A stretch of 64,000 nucleotides of DNA, taken from positions 96,133,758 to 96,197,757 of the forward strand of contig NC_045436.1 in NCBI RefSeq assembly GCF_002776525.5, in the 5' to 3' direction. Both the position numbers and the translations under genes were made by a program. Of the stretch, positions 10,982-23,480 are shown piece after piece (position 1 is the first letter of the stretch; each line of letters starts with the position of its first letter). Under the pieces are notes generated by a model, which saw only the letters and a program-made list of their open reading frames with translations, was not told the DNA's origin and made no database searches. The stretch is from Piliocolobus tephrosceles (lineage: Eukaryota; Chordata; Mammalia; Primates; Cercopithecidae).

Positions 10982-11741
10982 TGTGTTAGTTTGCCAGGAC
11001 TGCTGTAACAAAGTTACTCTAATTGGGTGGCTTAAACAACAGAGATTTATTATCTCATAGAGCTGCAGGACAGAAGTTAGAGAACAGGGGGTCGTAGAAT
11101 TAATTACTTCTGTGGACTCTGAGAAAGAATCTGTTTTTTTGTGTCAACCTAAATAACAGACAGAGAGGAAGACTCTCTAAAAAAAAAAAAAGATGTTTAT
11201 TCAGAAGTAGGCATTGTAATGCAAATACGCAAGCCATAGTAAACTATATGCATATTTAGAGAGGTAAATGAAGATAAATGTTTTTAAAGGAAAAATGAAG
11301 AGAATTACATAAATGCTTTGAGATAAGTATTCTTTGCTATGAGGATCAATAATAAGAGAGGCACCAGTCTGAGGCTGGATAGGCAACTGCTGAGCAGATG
11401 TCCTCTCAGAAGTATTTTTTGTATGAAGTTGTGATGATCTTTGTGCAAAGCTGTGATGTTTGTAGAGACTTTTGTGATAGTTCTCTTTTCAGGCACTTGT
11501 GCATGAGGACCCTCCCTTCATGACTTATGACCATAGGTCTTTCTCCCTAATGCATGTTTGTCTTCAGTTTTCACTTTTCATAAACATACCAACAATACTG
11601 GATTAGGGCCTTTTCTAATGACCCCATTTTAACTTAATTTCTTCTGTAAATCCCCTATCTTCAAATAAGGTTACGTTGGGAGGTACTGAGAATTAGTACT
11701 TCAACACATGAGTTTTGGAGGGATGCAATTGAATTCATAAC
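10982..11741 (-). mobile_element. MLT1-type MaLR LTR, interrupted by another LTR
   Basis: Left block TGTGTTAGTTTGCCAGGACTGCTGTAACAAAG, GGGTGGCTTAAACAACAGAGATTTATTATCTCA is the reversed MLT1 3' end. The right block from about 11587 (AATACTGGATTAGGGCC, ACCCCATTTTAACTTAATTTC, AATAAGGTTACGTTGGGAGGTACTG) is the reversed 5' half. The middle is replaced or interrupted by the LTR-like insert at 11142-11586. Confidence 0.8.
11142..11586 (-). mobile_element. LTR-like insert inside the MLT1, family unassigned
   Basis: A 445-bp block begins TGTCAACCTAAATAACAGACAGAGAGG and ends TTTTCATAAACA (TG...CA ends). On the minus strand it has CTGAATAAACATC followed by a short T-run and a CTCTCTGTCTGTTATTTAG end, in keeping with the poly-A signal and R/U5 of an LTR. 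No target duplication is evident. It splits the MLT1 cleanly. Confidence 0.5.
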
Positions 11742-12233
11742 TCCCTCCCTCCAGAATAATGTTATTCTTCTTATTAGTAGAACTGCATTACAAAATATTA
11801 TGCATTATCATTACTATTATTTTGATTGTGATCCTTAATAATTTGTAGAAATGTATTCCACTATATCTTATTGTATTATTAAAAATATTTATTCAAACAA
11901 CGTGCCCACCATTACGTAAATTTCACTTGACCCTGATATGTTCAGTTTAGTGCTGCACCTTTGCTCTTCTATTTATGTGATGATAAAATGCTTGCTACTC
12001 TGTGTTTTAAATGGTGATGTAGAGAGACCAGGATTCTTTAACTCAACTCTACTAGCTGAGATTTCAGCATATTGAAACCATGCCAAGTAAACCTATTATT
12101 TAAACCTGTGGTGTGTCTGTAATGTGTATGCCTCCACTCAAGACCTACTACATTAGAAATTCTAGAGTGGAGCCTAGCAGTTTCTATGTCTTTATTTTAA
12201 TGAACTGTCCAAGTGATTCTGATATGTCCTAAG

Positions 12234-12278
<45 letters not shown>

Positions 12279-12406
12279 ATACCATTGTCACCATCACTGC
12301 CTATTTTGCTTTTAGTAATGAATTATCTACAAATTTGTGTGGGTCAAAGTCAAATTTTGTGTCATAATTGCAACCCGCTGGCAGGCTGTTGGTGGTGGTT
12401 AGGTAC
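11742..12406. other. AT-rich sequence with MER5-type piece and CA repeat
   Basis: 11742-12115 shows no gene or repeat I recognise. About 12125-12230 (AAGACCTACTACATTAGAAATTCTAGAGTGGAGCC, CCAAGTGATTCTGATATG) follows the MER5/hAT-Charlie layout. 12237-12276 is a (CA)20 microsatellite. 12277-12406 is unassigned. Confidence 0.45.
12237..12276. repeat. (CA)20 microsatellite
   Basis: Uninterrupted CA dinucleotide tract of 40 bp; likely polymorphic. Confidence 0.97.
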
Positions 12407-13045
12407 TGTTATTGGAAAGGGGTCTCGAACCAGACCTCAATTGAGGGTTCTTGGATTTCGAGCAAGAAAGAATTTGAGATGAATCCAGAAAGTGAAAGCA
12501 AGTTTATTAAGAAAGTAAAAGAATAAAGAATGTCTATTCCATAGGCAGAGCAGCCCCGAGGGTTGCTGGTTGGCTGTTTTTATGGTTATTTCTTGATCAC
12601 ATGCTAAATAAGGGGTGGATTATTCATGAGTTTTCCAGGAAAGGAGTGGGCCTTTCCTGAAACTGAGGGTTCCTCCTGTTTTTAGACCATAAGGGGTAAC
12701 CTTCCAGAAATCGCCATGGCATCTGTAAACTGTCATGGCACTGTGGGAGTGTCTTGGAGCATGTTAATGTACTATAATTAGCATCTAATGAGCAGTGAGG
12801 ACAACCAGACATCACTTTTGTTGCCATCTTGGTTTTGGTGAGTGTTGGTCAGTTTTTTTATTGTATGCTGTTTCATCAGCGAGGTCTTTGTGACCTGTAC
12901 CTTGCTCTGGCCAGCTGCTATCTCATCCTGTGACTTAGAATGCCTGACTTCTTGGGAATGCAGTCCAGTAGGTCTCAGCCTTATTTTATCCAGCTCTTAT
13001 TCAAGATGGAGTTGCTGAGTTGCTCTGGTTCCAACACCTCTGACA
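12407..13045 (-). mobile_element. Solo ERV1-type LTR
   Basis: A 639-bp element with TG...CA ends on the plus strand (TGTTATTGGAAAGGGGTC to CCAACACCTCTGACA). The minus strand has CTTTCTTAATAAACTTGC, a poly-A signal in LTR context, and TGTCAGAGGTGTTGG as its 5' end. The text matches a class I ERV LTR with GCCATGGCATCTGTAAACTGTCATGG and CCTGTGACTTAGAATGCCT. The flanks GTAC (12403-12406) and GTAT (13046-13049) could be a 4-bp target duplication, the length expected for ERV1. No adjoining primer-binding site or gag was seen, so it is read as a solo LTR. Confidence 0.8.
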
Positions 13046-14430
13046 GTATTAACAGCTGGCCTCTACCATTCCAGCTCCTATCATTACCAAAGATATTAAC
13101 AAGCCCAGCTTTGTGACCACTTCTTCTACTATCACTCCTGACCTGCAGAGGATTGTTACCACAAAACTTTGCAATTCTGGTATCCCACTAACCAGTGCAT
13201 TACTGATGCACTTAATGAAGAGTGTATCTTCTGGGACTTCCCTTGAAACATAGTACTCTAGAAGATTTTCAGGCTTTGTACCATATATCCATTCTAGTAT
13301 ACCAACTATATTTTTATCTTGTCCTCCACCATCTGCCACAATGGTTCAGGTATTTCCATTTCACACAGTATGGGTCTTCGCTCCAAGAACTACTATCCTA
13401 GCGAGTTTATTGACTTCAGACCTTACAAATCAATGGCCACATATCGTGTACTTAAGGCTCTATTAATCTGTTCTTAAAAACTGGATTTTTTGTTAGTGTA
13501 TTAAGTCACAGTATGAAAGAGTTACCTCCAATTCAAAAACTTTTCAGTATCAAATATTATGTTCTATTTTCCTTAACCAAGCAACCTCAAAATCCAGTCC
13601 CAAGCATACTCCCCTGGCTACTGCTGGTACACGGTGACTAAATTATTGGACCTCCTTTGGGATATAGTCCCTTTCTTTCATTATCTTCACCTGTGATATT
13701 TGCCATTTAACCAGAGTTATGACCTAGGAATCCAGGAAAGAAAAAGAAGACAGAGATCCTGAGGAAGGATCTCCTTGCCTTGTAGGAATGAGACTTCCTT
13801 AGCATTTTCTCACACTGGAGATTCTTTACTCTTAATAAGGAGGCAATGGCCAATTCTGCAACTTCTAAGCATAGAGGGGAGTCTTGGAGAGTCAATTTGG
13901 GGAGTTATTTACCCAGATATTTTCATCACAGTGGTATGACAGATCTCAGCAGATATTCTTCTTGAAGCTTGATAAATCTATTCAATCCTGAGTTTCGCCT
14001 TCAGTTTTTGCATTCTCCCACCTCTTGTTATCAATCACAACGTTCCTTTGCCCTTCACACTTAATTTTCATTGTTCATTAACTGCTTTCAGTTTTTTATT
14101 ATACCTCCGAGGACATCACTGCAACTCAATAACAACCAGCCAGTTCTGTTGTCCTTCAATGCACTCTCCCAGTTTTCAAAGACTTATTTATTGCAAAATG
14201 CAGAACATTCCCTCCACTGTGACAATATTCCAAATTGCCCAGTGAATATTTTAACAATAGAGCTTTTACATTGTGTAGAGATGAATGTCCCACCTACCGC
14301 CTGAGAGGGAGTCCTACTGCCAATGAGACAGGGATGATTTAGTCCCCAAATCTCCACTTACCACCTGCTTTTACAAACTCTCCAACTATACCAATTCAGG
14401 ACTTATTGGAGGCAGATGTTGATATGGAGT
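13046..14430. other. Unassigned, possibly ERV/MaLR internal remnant (minus strand)
   Basis: Less AT-rich than its surroundings. The minus strand has a 96-codon frame at 13049-13339 and a CCAATAAAATTCTCACAC motif at about 14430-14448, like an LTR poly-A region. I could not match it to a family. The frame has no recognised domain and no intact downstream reading frame, so I do not call it a gene. Confidence 0.3.
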
Positions 14431-14553
14431 TTGAGTGTGAGAATTTTATTGGGGGGAGAATGCTGTGAAATATAAAGGGCAGATGAAGCAGGCCAAGGTA
14501 GGAAAAAAAATTTGATTGTGAAGCGAGTGTGACATAAGTGGAAGAAAATTCAA

Positions 14554-14878
14554 GGCCCAGGTGCAGTGGCTCACTCTTGTAATCCCAGCACTTTGGGAGA
14601 CCGAGGCGGGCAGATAACTTGAGGTCAGGAGTTTGAGACCACCCTGGCCAACATGGTGAAACCTCATCTCTACTAAGAATATAAAAAAAGTTAGTCGGAC
14701 CTGGTGGCGGGTGCCTGTAATCCCAGCTGCTCAGGAGGATGAGGTGGGAGAATTGCTTGGACCTGGAAGGTGGAGGCTGCGGTGAGCCGAGATCGCACCA
14801 CTGCCCTCCAGTCTGGACAGCACAGCGAGACTCCGTCTCAAAAAAAAAAAAAAAAAAAAAAAAGAAAAAAGAAAGAAA
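14554..14878 (+). mobile_element. AluS, full length
   Basis: GGCCCAGGTGCAGTGGCTCACTC to GAGACTCCGTCTC plus a tail A22-G-A6-G and further A/G bases. CCTGGCCAACATGGTGAAACC is the S-class form. The flanks GAAAATTCAA and GAAAAATTGAA look like an imperfect target duplication. Several long frames overlap it (up to 186 codons on the minus strand); all are Alu plus poly-T translation. Confidence 0.93.
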
Positions 14879-14889
14879 AAGAAAAATTG

Positions 14890-15263
14890 AAAGAGGAAGC
14901 AGAACTGAGACAAGAGAGCATCGGCCTACAATGTACTTCTGACAATGTCCAAACAACCCAACGGGGAGTTCTGGAGTAAAAACAATAGCCAGACCCTATT
15001 TAGCCCACTGGGCACAGTAATTTGATGGGAGCAAATGACTGGGAAGCTCATGAGCTCAATTCAAAATCAGAGACAGATCCAAAGGCCACCATAGCTGAAA
15101 GCTGTCTGTGAAATATACACCTCTTAAAGTTGAAAGACATGTTATTTCTTGAAAGGAGATCCAGGCAGTGAATTCCTGCCATATATCCTCTTATGATCTT
15201 ACATGCTTATGACTTTATCGTGGGCTCTAAAGAAGCAGATATATTCAGATTTGTTTTCAATAT

Positions 15264-15298
<35 letters not shown>

Positions 15299-16942
15299 GT
15301 ATTTTATACCAGGAGAAAATGGTAGATTGTAAATTCCATGAACACTGAGAAAAATGTCTTTCTATTAATATACTGAGAGAAAATTCTAAATAGTGAGCCC
15401 AAATAATGCTTAAAGTTTATGCACTAGGGCATACAGCATTTTTAATAATATTATTTTAACAGTAAAATTAATGACTCGATTTTTCTTGAATGTTTATTTA
15501 CTTACATGCAATCAGATTTACCAAGTTGAGATGAGAATTTTTTCAAATGTTTCAGTCACATTGGCTTTTCCTGTTTACATGATAAAATAATTAAATATAA
15601 TCTTAGAAAATATTTAATTTTTGGAGCTTCCCTTTTGTGTTTTTCTGGGCTATCTGAAATTTTGCTTGGTTGTCATAAAAAACTGTTCATTTACTGAGTT
15701 ACCCATGAAGTCCTGCCAGTTGTTACTCTTCCTAGAGCCTAGACAAATTTGTTCAAGTGAATACAGAGATTGATACTTACATAATTTTTTATAAGTGTGG
15801 TGATATATAAGAAGTCCTCCCCATCCGATTTTACAGTTCTGCCTCTCCTACAGAGATTTTTGCATGTCACAGAGAAACTATTATTGCTACTGAAATACAT
15901 ACTCACCAAATCACTTAAGCCTACAGGCTTCTATTTTGTAGCTGAGCATTCAATCAAAAGACCCTAGGGTCACTTTTGCTAGTATCAAGTGTAATATAAC
16001 CACCAAGTATTATCCTTCTATCACAGATGGCATTACATCTCAGAACCATGAAAAAACAGATGGATAACATTCACAGGTGGCATCCAACTAAATCTATGTA
16101 TCCGGAGATTGGAAGAACCTAAATTTGAAAAGCCCAGTGGGAATTCTAAAATCAATGTGAGGCTGAACTCAGTACATCAGAGTGTCATAACAGTTCAGGG
16201 CTTTCATCGCTGCAGTATAAAGAAAACAACTCACTGTGTTAGGCATCTGATTGTATTGAATAAGGATCCCGTAAATGAAATAAAAATTAAATTAGAAAAA
16301 GCTAGTTATCACTACTAAACTGTTACAAATGATATTATTAGAGATCTGTATACACACATATTTCACAAAGTATTTTTATGAATATTTTAATATTACCCCT
16401 TTAATAGAAACTGAAAAATGTTTAATAGTTTTTAGAATACAACCAGTAAATATTTCTACTATTTAATAGGCCTGTATTAATGAACTGCCATCCTAGTTCT
16501 ACAGCTGTATAAATTGTTATTTTTTTTCTGATCTTCCCAGGCAACAGTAATAACTTGTTTATATTCTTTCAGTGTAAAAAGTAAAAATTTTCTAAAGAAT
16601 TTAGAATAAAAGGGGAAAAATACATACTAAGTGGCCTAATAGAGTATACATTTCACAACCATTTGAGCATTTGGAGGAGTTCTGAGCTGGAAATTAAAAA
16701 CTCTTCCAAAGGAATGTTATAGCTCCTTAGATTCTCAAAGGGGTGGGTGTGTGTGTGTGTGTGTACAAACTATATGTAGACATAGTTGTCAAACTTTTGC
16801 TCAGTTTTAGTCTGAATGGTAAAATATTAAACAATAATGAGTATAATTTCCAGATTATTTCTAGCTTCTAGGAAAATAAACTATCAACTAAATAGAGAAA
16901 AAAAGGAAAATCTTGTTAATGCTTTCTGCTGTTCTGTAATTA
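14890..16942. other. Unique AT-rich sequence, no gene recognised
   Basis: Contains an A31 homopolymer at 15266-15296 and a (GT)n run at about 16745-16764. The homopolymer has no AATAAA upstream and no target duplication that I can see, so I do not call it a retrocopy. The frame at 16109-16318 has no domain. Confidence 0.45.
15266..15296. repeat. A31 homopolymer
   Basis: Uninterrupted run of A following ATATGC. Confidence 0.95.
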
Positions 16943-19886
16943 AAAATTTTCCTGGAAAAATTTTAGATTCATAAAGAAATTAAGCAAATACTGTAGAGTT
17001 TACCCATATATCCCTCTCTCCCACAGAATTTTCCCTGTTAACATCTTATATTAGCATGTTGCATCTGTTACTATTAATTAATCACTATTGATAAATTATT
17101 AATGAAATTCCATTGTTTACATAAAAGTTAACTCTTTGTGTTATATAGTTCCGTACTGTGTGTTTTGAGAAATGCACAGGGTCATGTGTACGCCACTATG
17201 ATATCATACAGAATGGTTCCACCACTATAAATATCCTCTGTGCTTTACACATTTATCTTTCCCCTGTCCCAAACCATGGAAAACTGTAGGTCTACACAGA
17301 TTACTGTCTCTATAGTTTTGCTTTATCCAGAATGTCATATAGTTGGAATCAAACAGGATACAGTCATTTCAGGTGATCTTCTTTCTCTTAGTAATATTCA
17401 TTTTGTATTGCGTATTTCATGCCTTAAGTGCTCATTTCTTTTTATCACTGAACAATATTTGATTGTAGATCGAAACAAAACTCTAACACATTGTTTAACC
17501 ATTCTCCTATTGAAACAACCTATTGGACATTTGGTTGCTTCAAGTTTGGGGGACTTATGAATAAAGCTGCTATAAACATTTGCGTGCAGGCAATTTTATA
17601 AAATAAATTTTTAATGTTTTGGGCAAGTTCCTAAAAATGTGATTGCTGGATAACAGGAGAAGTGTATATTTAGCTTTGTAAAACACTGTCAAACTGTCTT
17701 CCAAAGTGGCTACAACATTTTGCATTACTACCAACAATGAATGAGAATTTCTTTTGCTCCACATCCTCCTTGGCATTTGGAATTAGCAGTGTTTTAGATT
17801 TTACCAGTTCTAGAGTGTGTATACTGGTATCACTTTATTGTTTTAAATTGTGATGTCATAATAGCATATGATATTAAGCATCATTTCATATGCATGCAAC
17901 CTGTATACTTTTTGATGAAGTGTCTGTTCAGATCCTTTGCTTATTTTTTGGTTGGATTGTTCGTTTTCTTATTGAAAATTGAGGTTAACAAGTTATTGTT
18001 GTATATTTTTGACATCACACTTGTATCAGATATATGTATTGAAAATATGTTCTTCCACATTATGGGTATTATTTTCCTTCTTCCAATAGTGTACTTCTTA
18101 GAGCAGAAGTCTTTAATCTTAATAAAGTTCAACTTATCCATTTTTTTTTTAATGGATCTCGTTTTTGGTATTAATACTAACAACTTCTCAACAAATCTCA
18201 GGTTAGATTTTTTTCTATGATGTCTTTTAGAAGCTTCATAATTTTATATTTTACGTATAGGTTGATGACACATTTTGAAGTTATTTTTTGTGAAAAATGT
18301 AAGATATATATCTGGATTCTTTTGTTTTGCATATACATGCCAAATTGTTTAAACAATTTTTATTGAGAAGGTTCTTTCTCCATGGAGTTACCTTTACTCC
18401 TTTGTCAAAGATCAGTTGACTACATTTGTATGGGCTTCTTTCTAGGCTCTTTTTTCTGTGCTAGTAATCAGCTTGTCTAACCTTTTGTCAACATCACACC
18501 ATCATGATATTTATATTAAGTCTTGATAATGGATAGTACCAGTCATCTGACTTTGTTCTTATTTAGTTTTGTTTTGGGTATTGTGTGTCTCATGTTGTTT
18601 CATTTATAAGTCATAATCAGTCTGTCATAATTCAAAAAACAATTTACTGAAATTCCAAATCATATTGAGTTGAATCTATTCATCAATTTGGGCAAAAAAT
18701 GACATTTTAAAACTACTGAGTCTTCCTGTCTAGGAACATAGAATATCTCATTTATTTAGATGTTTATTTTAAACATTATCAGTTTTGCAGTTGTCCTCGT
18801 AAAGATACTGTTAGCTCTATACTTAAATATTTCATTTATAAATGACATTGCATTTTAACTTCAAGTTCCAACTGTTCATTTCTAGATTATAAAAAAGGAA
18901 TTTTGATTTGTATATCAACCTTATATTTTGCAAGTTTGTTATAATTCCTTATTAGTTCCAGGAGAAATAATAAGAGATTAGGAAAACTAATAAGGGAATA
19001 TTTTTGTTGATTTTCTGGAGTTATAGACACATCTGAGAAGGACAATAGTCCTATTTTCTCCCTTCTATATGCCTTTCATTTTATTTTCTTGTCTTATTGC
19101 CTCTGCTAGGACTGCTGGTATCATGTTGAATAAGAGTAGTGAGTACAAATCTTTCTTTGCTCTAAATCACAAGAGGCCTTCTAGTTTCTCCCCATTAATT
19201 TTGAGGTTTCTCCCCATTAATTTCTGTATATTTCTGTCTTTTTGTCTTTAGAGATGTTATGTTTTGAGGTAAGGAATTTCCATTTAAAATACTTTTCTCT
19301 GTGTATGTTGATATTTTCCTATGATTTTTCCTCTTTAGCATTCCTTCATTATCCTTTTAATATACACGAGATCAATAGTGAAGTCTCCTTTTTGCTTTTA
19401 GTATTACAAAATGTGCTTCTTCTCCTTTTTTATTGGTTTGAATGGCCAGAGGTCCACTACATTTATTGGTATTTTCAAAGAGTCAGCTTTGGTTTTGTTG
19501 AATTTCTTTATAATGACTTTTTTCAATTTGACAAATTTTGCTTTAATATTCATGTTTTCTTCTATTTTATTTGCATTGAACTTGCTCCTTCCTTTTTTTT
19601 TTTAAACATTATTGATTTTAAGTTTTTTTTTTTTTTTTACATGCATGCAATACTATATACATTTGCCTCTAACTACTGGTCTTTCTGCATCCCAGAAATG
19701 TGATCAGTTGTATATTCATTTTCATTCAGTTCAAAATATTTACAAGTTATCTCGAGACTTGTTTGTCCAATGTGTCATTTAGAAAACTGTCATTTAATCT
19801 CCAAATATTTAGTATTTCCCAGCTATCTTTCTGTTACTGATTTCTAGTTTAATTGCATTGTAGTCTGAGGGCATATATTATGTAAG

Positions 19887-22800
19887 TTCATTTTTAAAAA
19901 TCTTTTAAGTTCATGGGTATATGTTCAGTTTTGTTAAACAAAACATGGAGGTTTGTTGTGAAGATTATTTTATCACCCAGGCATTAAGCTTAGTACCTAT
20001 TAGTTATTCTTCCTAATCTTCTCCCTTCTTCTACTCTCCACCCTCCGATATGCCCCAATGGGTATTGTTTCCCATCATATCCATGTGTTCTCATCATTTA
20101 GTTACTACTTATAAGTGAGAACTTCCAGTATTTGGTTTTCTGTTCCTGCATTAGTTTGCTAAAGATAATGGCCTCTAGCTCTACCCATGTTCCTTCAAGT
20201 ATCTTACTCCTTTTTTATCACTGCATGGAATTCCATAGTACATATGAACCATATTTTTCTTTATTCAGCCTATCATTAATGAACATTTAGGTTAATTCCA
20301 TGTCTTTGCTATTGTGAATAGTGCTGCAGTATACATACATGTGCATGCAAGTTAATAATAGAACAATTTATATTTATTTGGGGATATAGCCAGTAATGGG
20401 ATTGCTGACTCGAATGGTATTTCTGTTTTTATGTCTTTGAGGAATTACCACACTGTCTTCTACAATAGCTGAACTAATTTACACCCCCACCAACAATGTA
20501 TTAGCATTTTTTTTTCTCCACAACATTACCAGCATCTGTTATTTTTTGAGTTTTTAATAGCAATCAGTCTGACTGGTGTGAGATGATATGTAATTGTAAT
20601 TTTTATTTGCATTTCTCTAAAAATCAGTGATGTTGAGCTCTTTTTTTCATATGTCTGTTGGCCACATGTATGTCTTCTTTTGCGAAGTGTCTGTTCATGT
20701 CTTTTGCCTACTTTAAAATTTTTTTGTTTGTTTTCTTCTTGTACTTTAGTTTAATTTCTTCCTAGATACTGGATATCAGATTTTTTTTCAGATGCATAGT
20801 TTGCAAAAATGTTCTCCCATTCTGTAGGTTGTCTGTTTACATTGTTAATAGTTTATTTTGCTATGCAGAAGCTCTTATTTAATCAGATCTCATTTATCAA
20901 TTTCTGCTTTTGTTGCAATTGTTTTTGGTGTGTTTGTCATGAAATCTTTTCCTGTACCCATGTCCTGAATTGCATTGCCTAGGTTGTCTTCCAGCGTTTT
21001 GATAATTTAGGGTTTTACATTTAAGTCTTTAGTTGATCTTGAGCTAATTTTTGTATAAGGTGTAAGAAAGAAGGGCAGTTTCAATTTCCTGCTTATGTCT
21101 AACCAGTTATTCTAGCACCATTTATAGAAGAGCCAATTATTCCAGTGCCGTTATTAGAGAAGAATGCTTTCCCCATTGCTTGTTTTTGTCAGGTTTATCA
21201 AAGATCAGATGGTTGTAGGTGTGCGGGTTCTCTATTCTGTTCCATTGGTCTACGTGTCTGCTCTTGTACCAATACTAGGCTGTTTTGGTTAATGTAACCC
21301 TGTAGTTTGAAGTTAGGTAGCATGCTGCCTCCAGGTTTGTTCTTTTTGCTTAGGATTGCCTTGACTATTTGGACTCATTTTTGGTTCCATATGAATTTTA
21401 AAATAGTGTTTTTCTAGCTCTGTAAAGAATGTCAACGGTAGTTTAATGAGAATAACATTGAATTTATAAATTGCTTTGAGCAGTATGGCCGCTTTAATGA
21501 TATTGATTCTTCCTATCCATGGTCACACAATGTTTTTCCATTTGTGTCATCTCTGATTTCTGTGAGCAATGGTTTGTAATTCCCTTTATAAATATTTTAC
21601 CTTATTAGTTAGCTGTATTCCCAGGTATTTTATTATTTTTGTGGCAATTGTGAATTGGAGTTTGTTCATGATTTGTCTCTAGCTTGACTGTTGTTTGCAT
21701 ACAGGAATGCTAGAATTTTTGCACATTAATTTTGTATCCTGTTTGCTGAAGTTGTCTATCAGCTTTAGAAGCTTTTGGGCTGAGACAGTGGGGTTTTTAG
21801 ATATAGGATCATGTTGTCTGCAAACAACAATAACTTGATTTCTCTCTCCCAATTTAAATGCCCTTTATTTGTCTCTTGCCTGAATGTCTTGGCCAGGACT
21901 TCCAGTCCTATGTTAAACAGGAGTGGTGAGAGAGGGTATTCTTGCCTTGTGTTGATTTTCAAGGGGAATGTTTCCAGCTTTTACCTCTTCAGTATGATGT
22001 TGGCTGTGGGTTTGTCATAAATGGCTTTTATTATTTTGAGGTACGTTCCTTCAATATCTAGTTTATTGAGAGTTTTTAATATGAACGGATGTTGAATTTT
22101 ATTGAAAGCTTTTTCTGCATCTATTGAAATATTGATGTGGTTTTGCCTCTAGTTTTGTTTATGTGATGAATCACATTTATTGATTTGTAGATGTTGACCA
22201 ACCTTGCATCCTGGGGATGATGCTTACTTGATCATGGTGACTAAACTTTTTGATGTGCCGCTGGATTCAGTTTGCCAGTATTTTGTGGAGGATTTTCGCA
22301 TCCATGTTCATCAAGGATATTGGCCTGAAGTTTTCTTTTTTTTGTTGCGTCTCTGCCAGGTTTTGGTATCACGACGATGCTGGTCTTATAGAATGAGTTA
22401 GGGAAGAGTCCCTCCTTTTCAATTGTTTGGAATAGTTCAGCAGGAATAGCACCAGTTCTTTTTACATCTGGTAGAATTCAGGTGTGAATCTGTCTGGTCT
22501 TGGGCTTTGTTTGGTTGGTAGGCTATGTATTACTGCCTCAATTTCAGAACTTGTTTTTGGTTTATGAGGGAATTCCTTTTTTCTCTCCATCCCTTTATTT
22601 TGAGCCTATTCCCCTCCCTCTGGGAGCTCTGTTCTAGGAAGTTTTCAATCCTCTGGAGGTTCCAGTTGGGAGGTCCCAGCCAGCGAGGAGAAATGGATCA
22701 GGGACCTGCTTAAGGAAGCAGTCTGACCACATTTTGGTAGAGCTGTGGTGGGGGATCCCTTCTGCCCCATTTCAGCTTGGATTCTCCAAAGCCCACAGGT

Positions 22801-23480
22801 TGGAATGTCATCTACATAACATAACAAAGATGGTGGCCTGCCCCTCCCCACAGGAACTCTGTCCCAGGTAAGAGTGACACTGTTGCTGGTGTTTGGCTGG
22901 AATTTCACACCAGTGGTTCTAATCCTATGAGGCACTGTGGAAGTAGGGCTCGCAGACTATCGCTGATCAGTCCATTGGATTCAACCCCCTTCCTAGGGGT
23001 ATGTACAAAGTTCCAACCTTCCACCTTGCCAGAGTTGCAGTCACTTTTACCTGGAAGTCAGGTGCTGGAATATGTTAAGCTCCTGGGTCTCTGCATGTGC
23101 CTGAGTGGCTACTCTGCCAAGACTCCAGGCAGCTCTGTATGTCAGACTGAAGGCCCTGATGGAGTGGGTTCATGATGGAATCTCCTTACCAGAGGGTTGA
23201 TAACATCCATGGGAGAGGCTTGGTTTCTCTGAGTTGCACATTCGCTTACTGTTTCCCTGGGTGGGGGAGGTTCACCTGGCTCTGTGTTGCTCCTGGGTGA
23301 GCTTTTGCCCTGTCTTGCTTTTCTTCGTTCTTCATGGATGGAGTTGTTTCCTTGATTAGTCCCAGTGCGAGTACCTGGATGTTTCAGCTGAAGATGATGT
23401 ATTTACTTGCCCCTTTCATTCCTCTCTGTGAGAGCCACACACCATAGCTGCTTCTAGTCAGCCACCTTGGCCCGAATCCC
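19887..23480 (-). mobile_element. L1P element with large internal deletion, 8-bp TSD
   Basis: Inserted into the older L1M: TATGTAAG flanks it at 19879-19886 and 23481-23488. From the left: reversed tail and 3' UTR (GGCATTAAGCTTAGTACCTATTAG, TATAAGTGAGAACTTCC), the ORF2 C-terminal half to about 22590, then abruptly the 5' UTR (TTTTGGTAGAGCTGTGGTGGGGGATCCC, CTCCAAAGCCCACAGG) up to AGCCACCTTGGCCCGAATCCC, the reversed 5' start. ORF1 and the front half of ORF2 are missing, giving 3.6 kb instead of about 6 kb with both ends kept. Confidence 0.88.
21765..21962 (-). pseudogene. L1 ORF2p reverse-transcriptase fragment
   Basis: The 65-codon frame includes YPLSPLLFNIGLEVLAKTFR and LLFADNMILYL. The latter is the L1 FADDM catalytic box with the second aspartate changed to asparagine, so the active site is lost. 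It lies in the internally deleted L1P. Confidence 0.85.

Noticed and set aside
14396..14956. 186-codon minus-strand frame
   Set aside because: It is AluS antisense plus poly-T (Phe run) joined to flank; typical Alu translation.
15266..15296. A31 run as the end of a processed pseudogene
   Set aside because: No AATAAA within 30 bases upstream and no target duplication seen.
17894..18220. 108-codon hydrophobic frame
   Set aside because: Reversed L1M ORF2 C-terminal region, read on the wrong strand.
19242..19703. 153-codon plus-strand frame
   Set aside because: Antisense of old L1M ORF2; Phe/Leu/Ile-rich without any domain.
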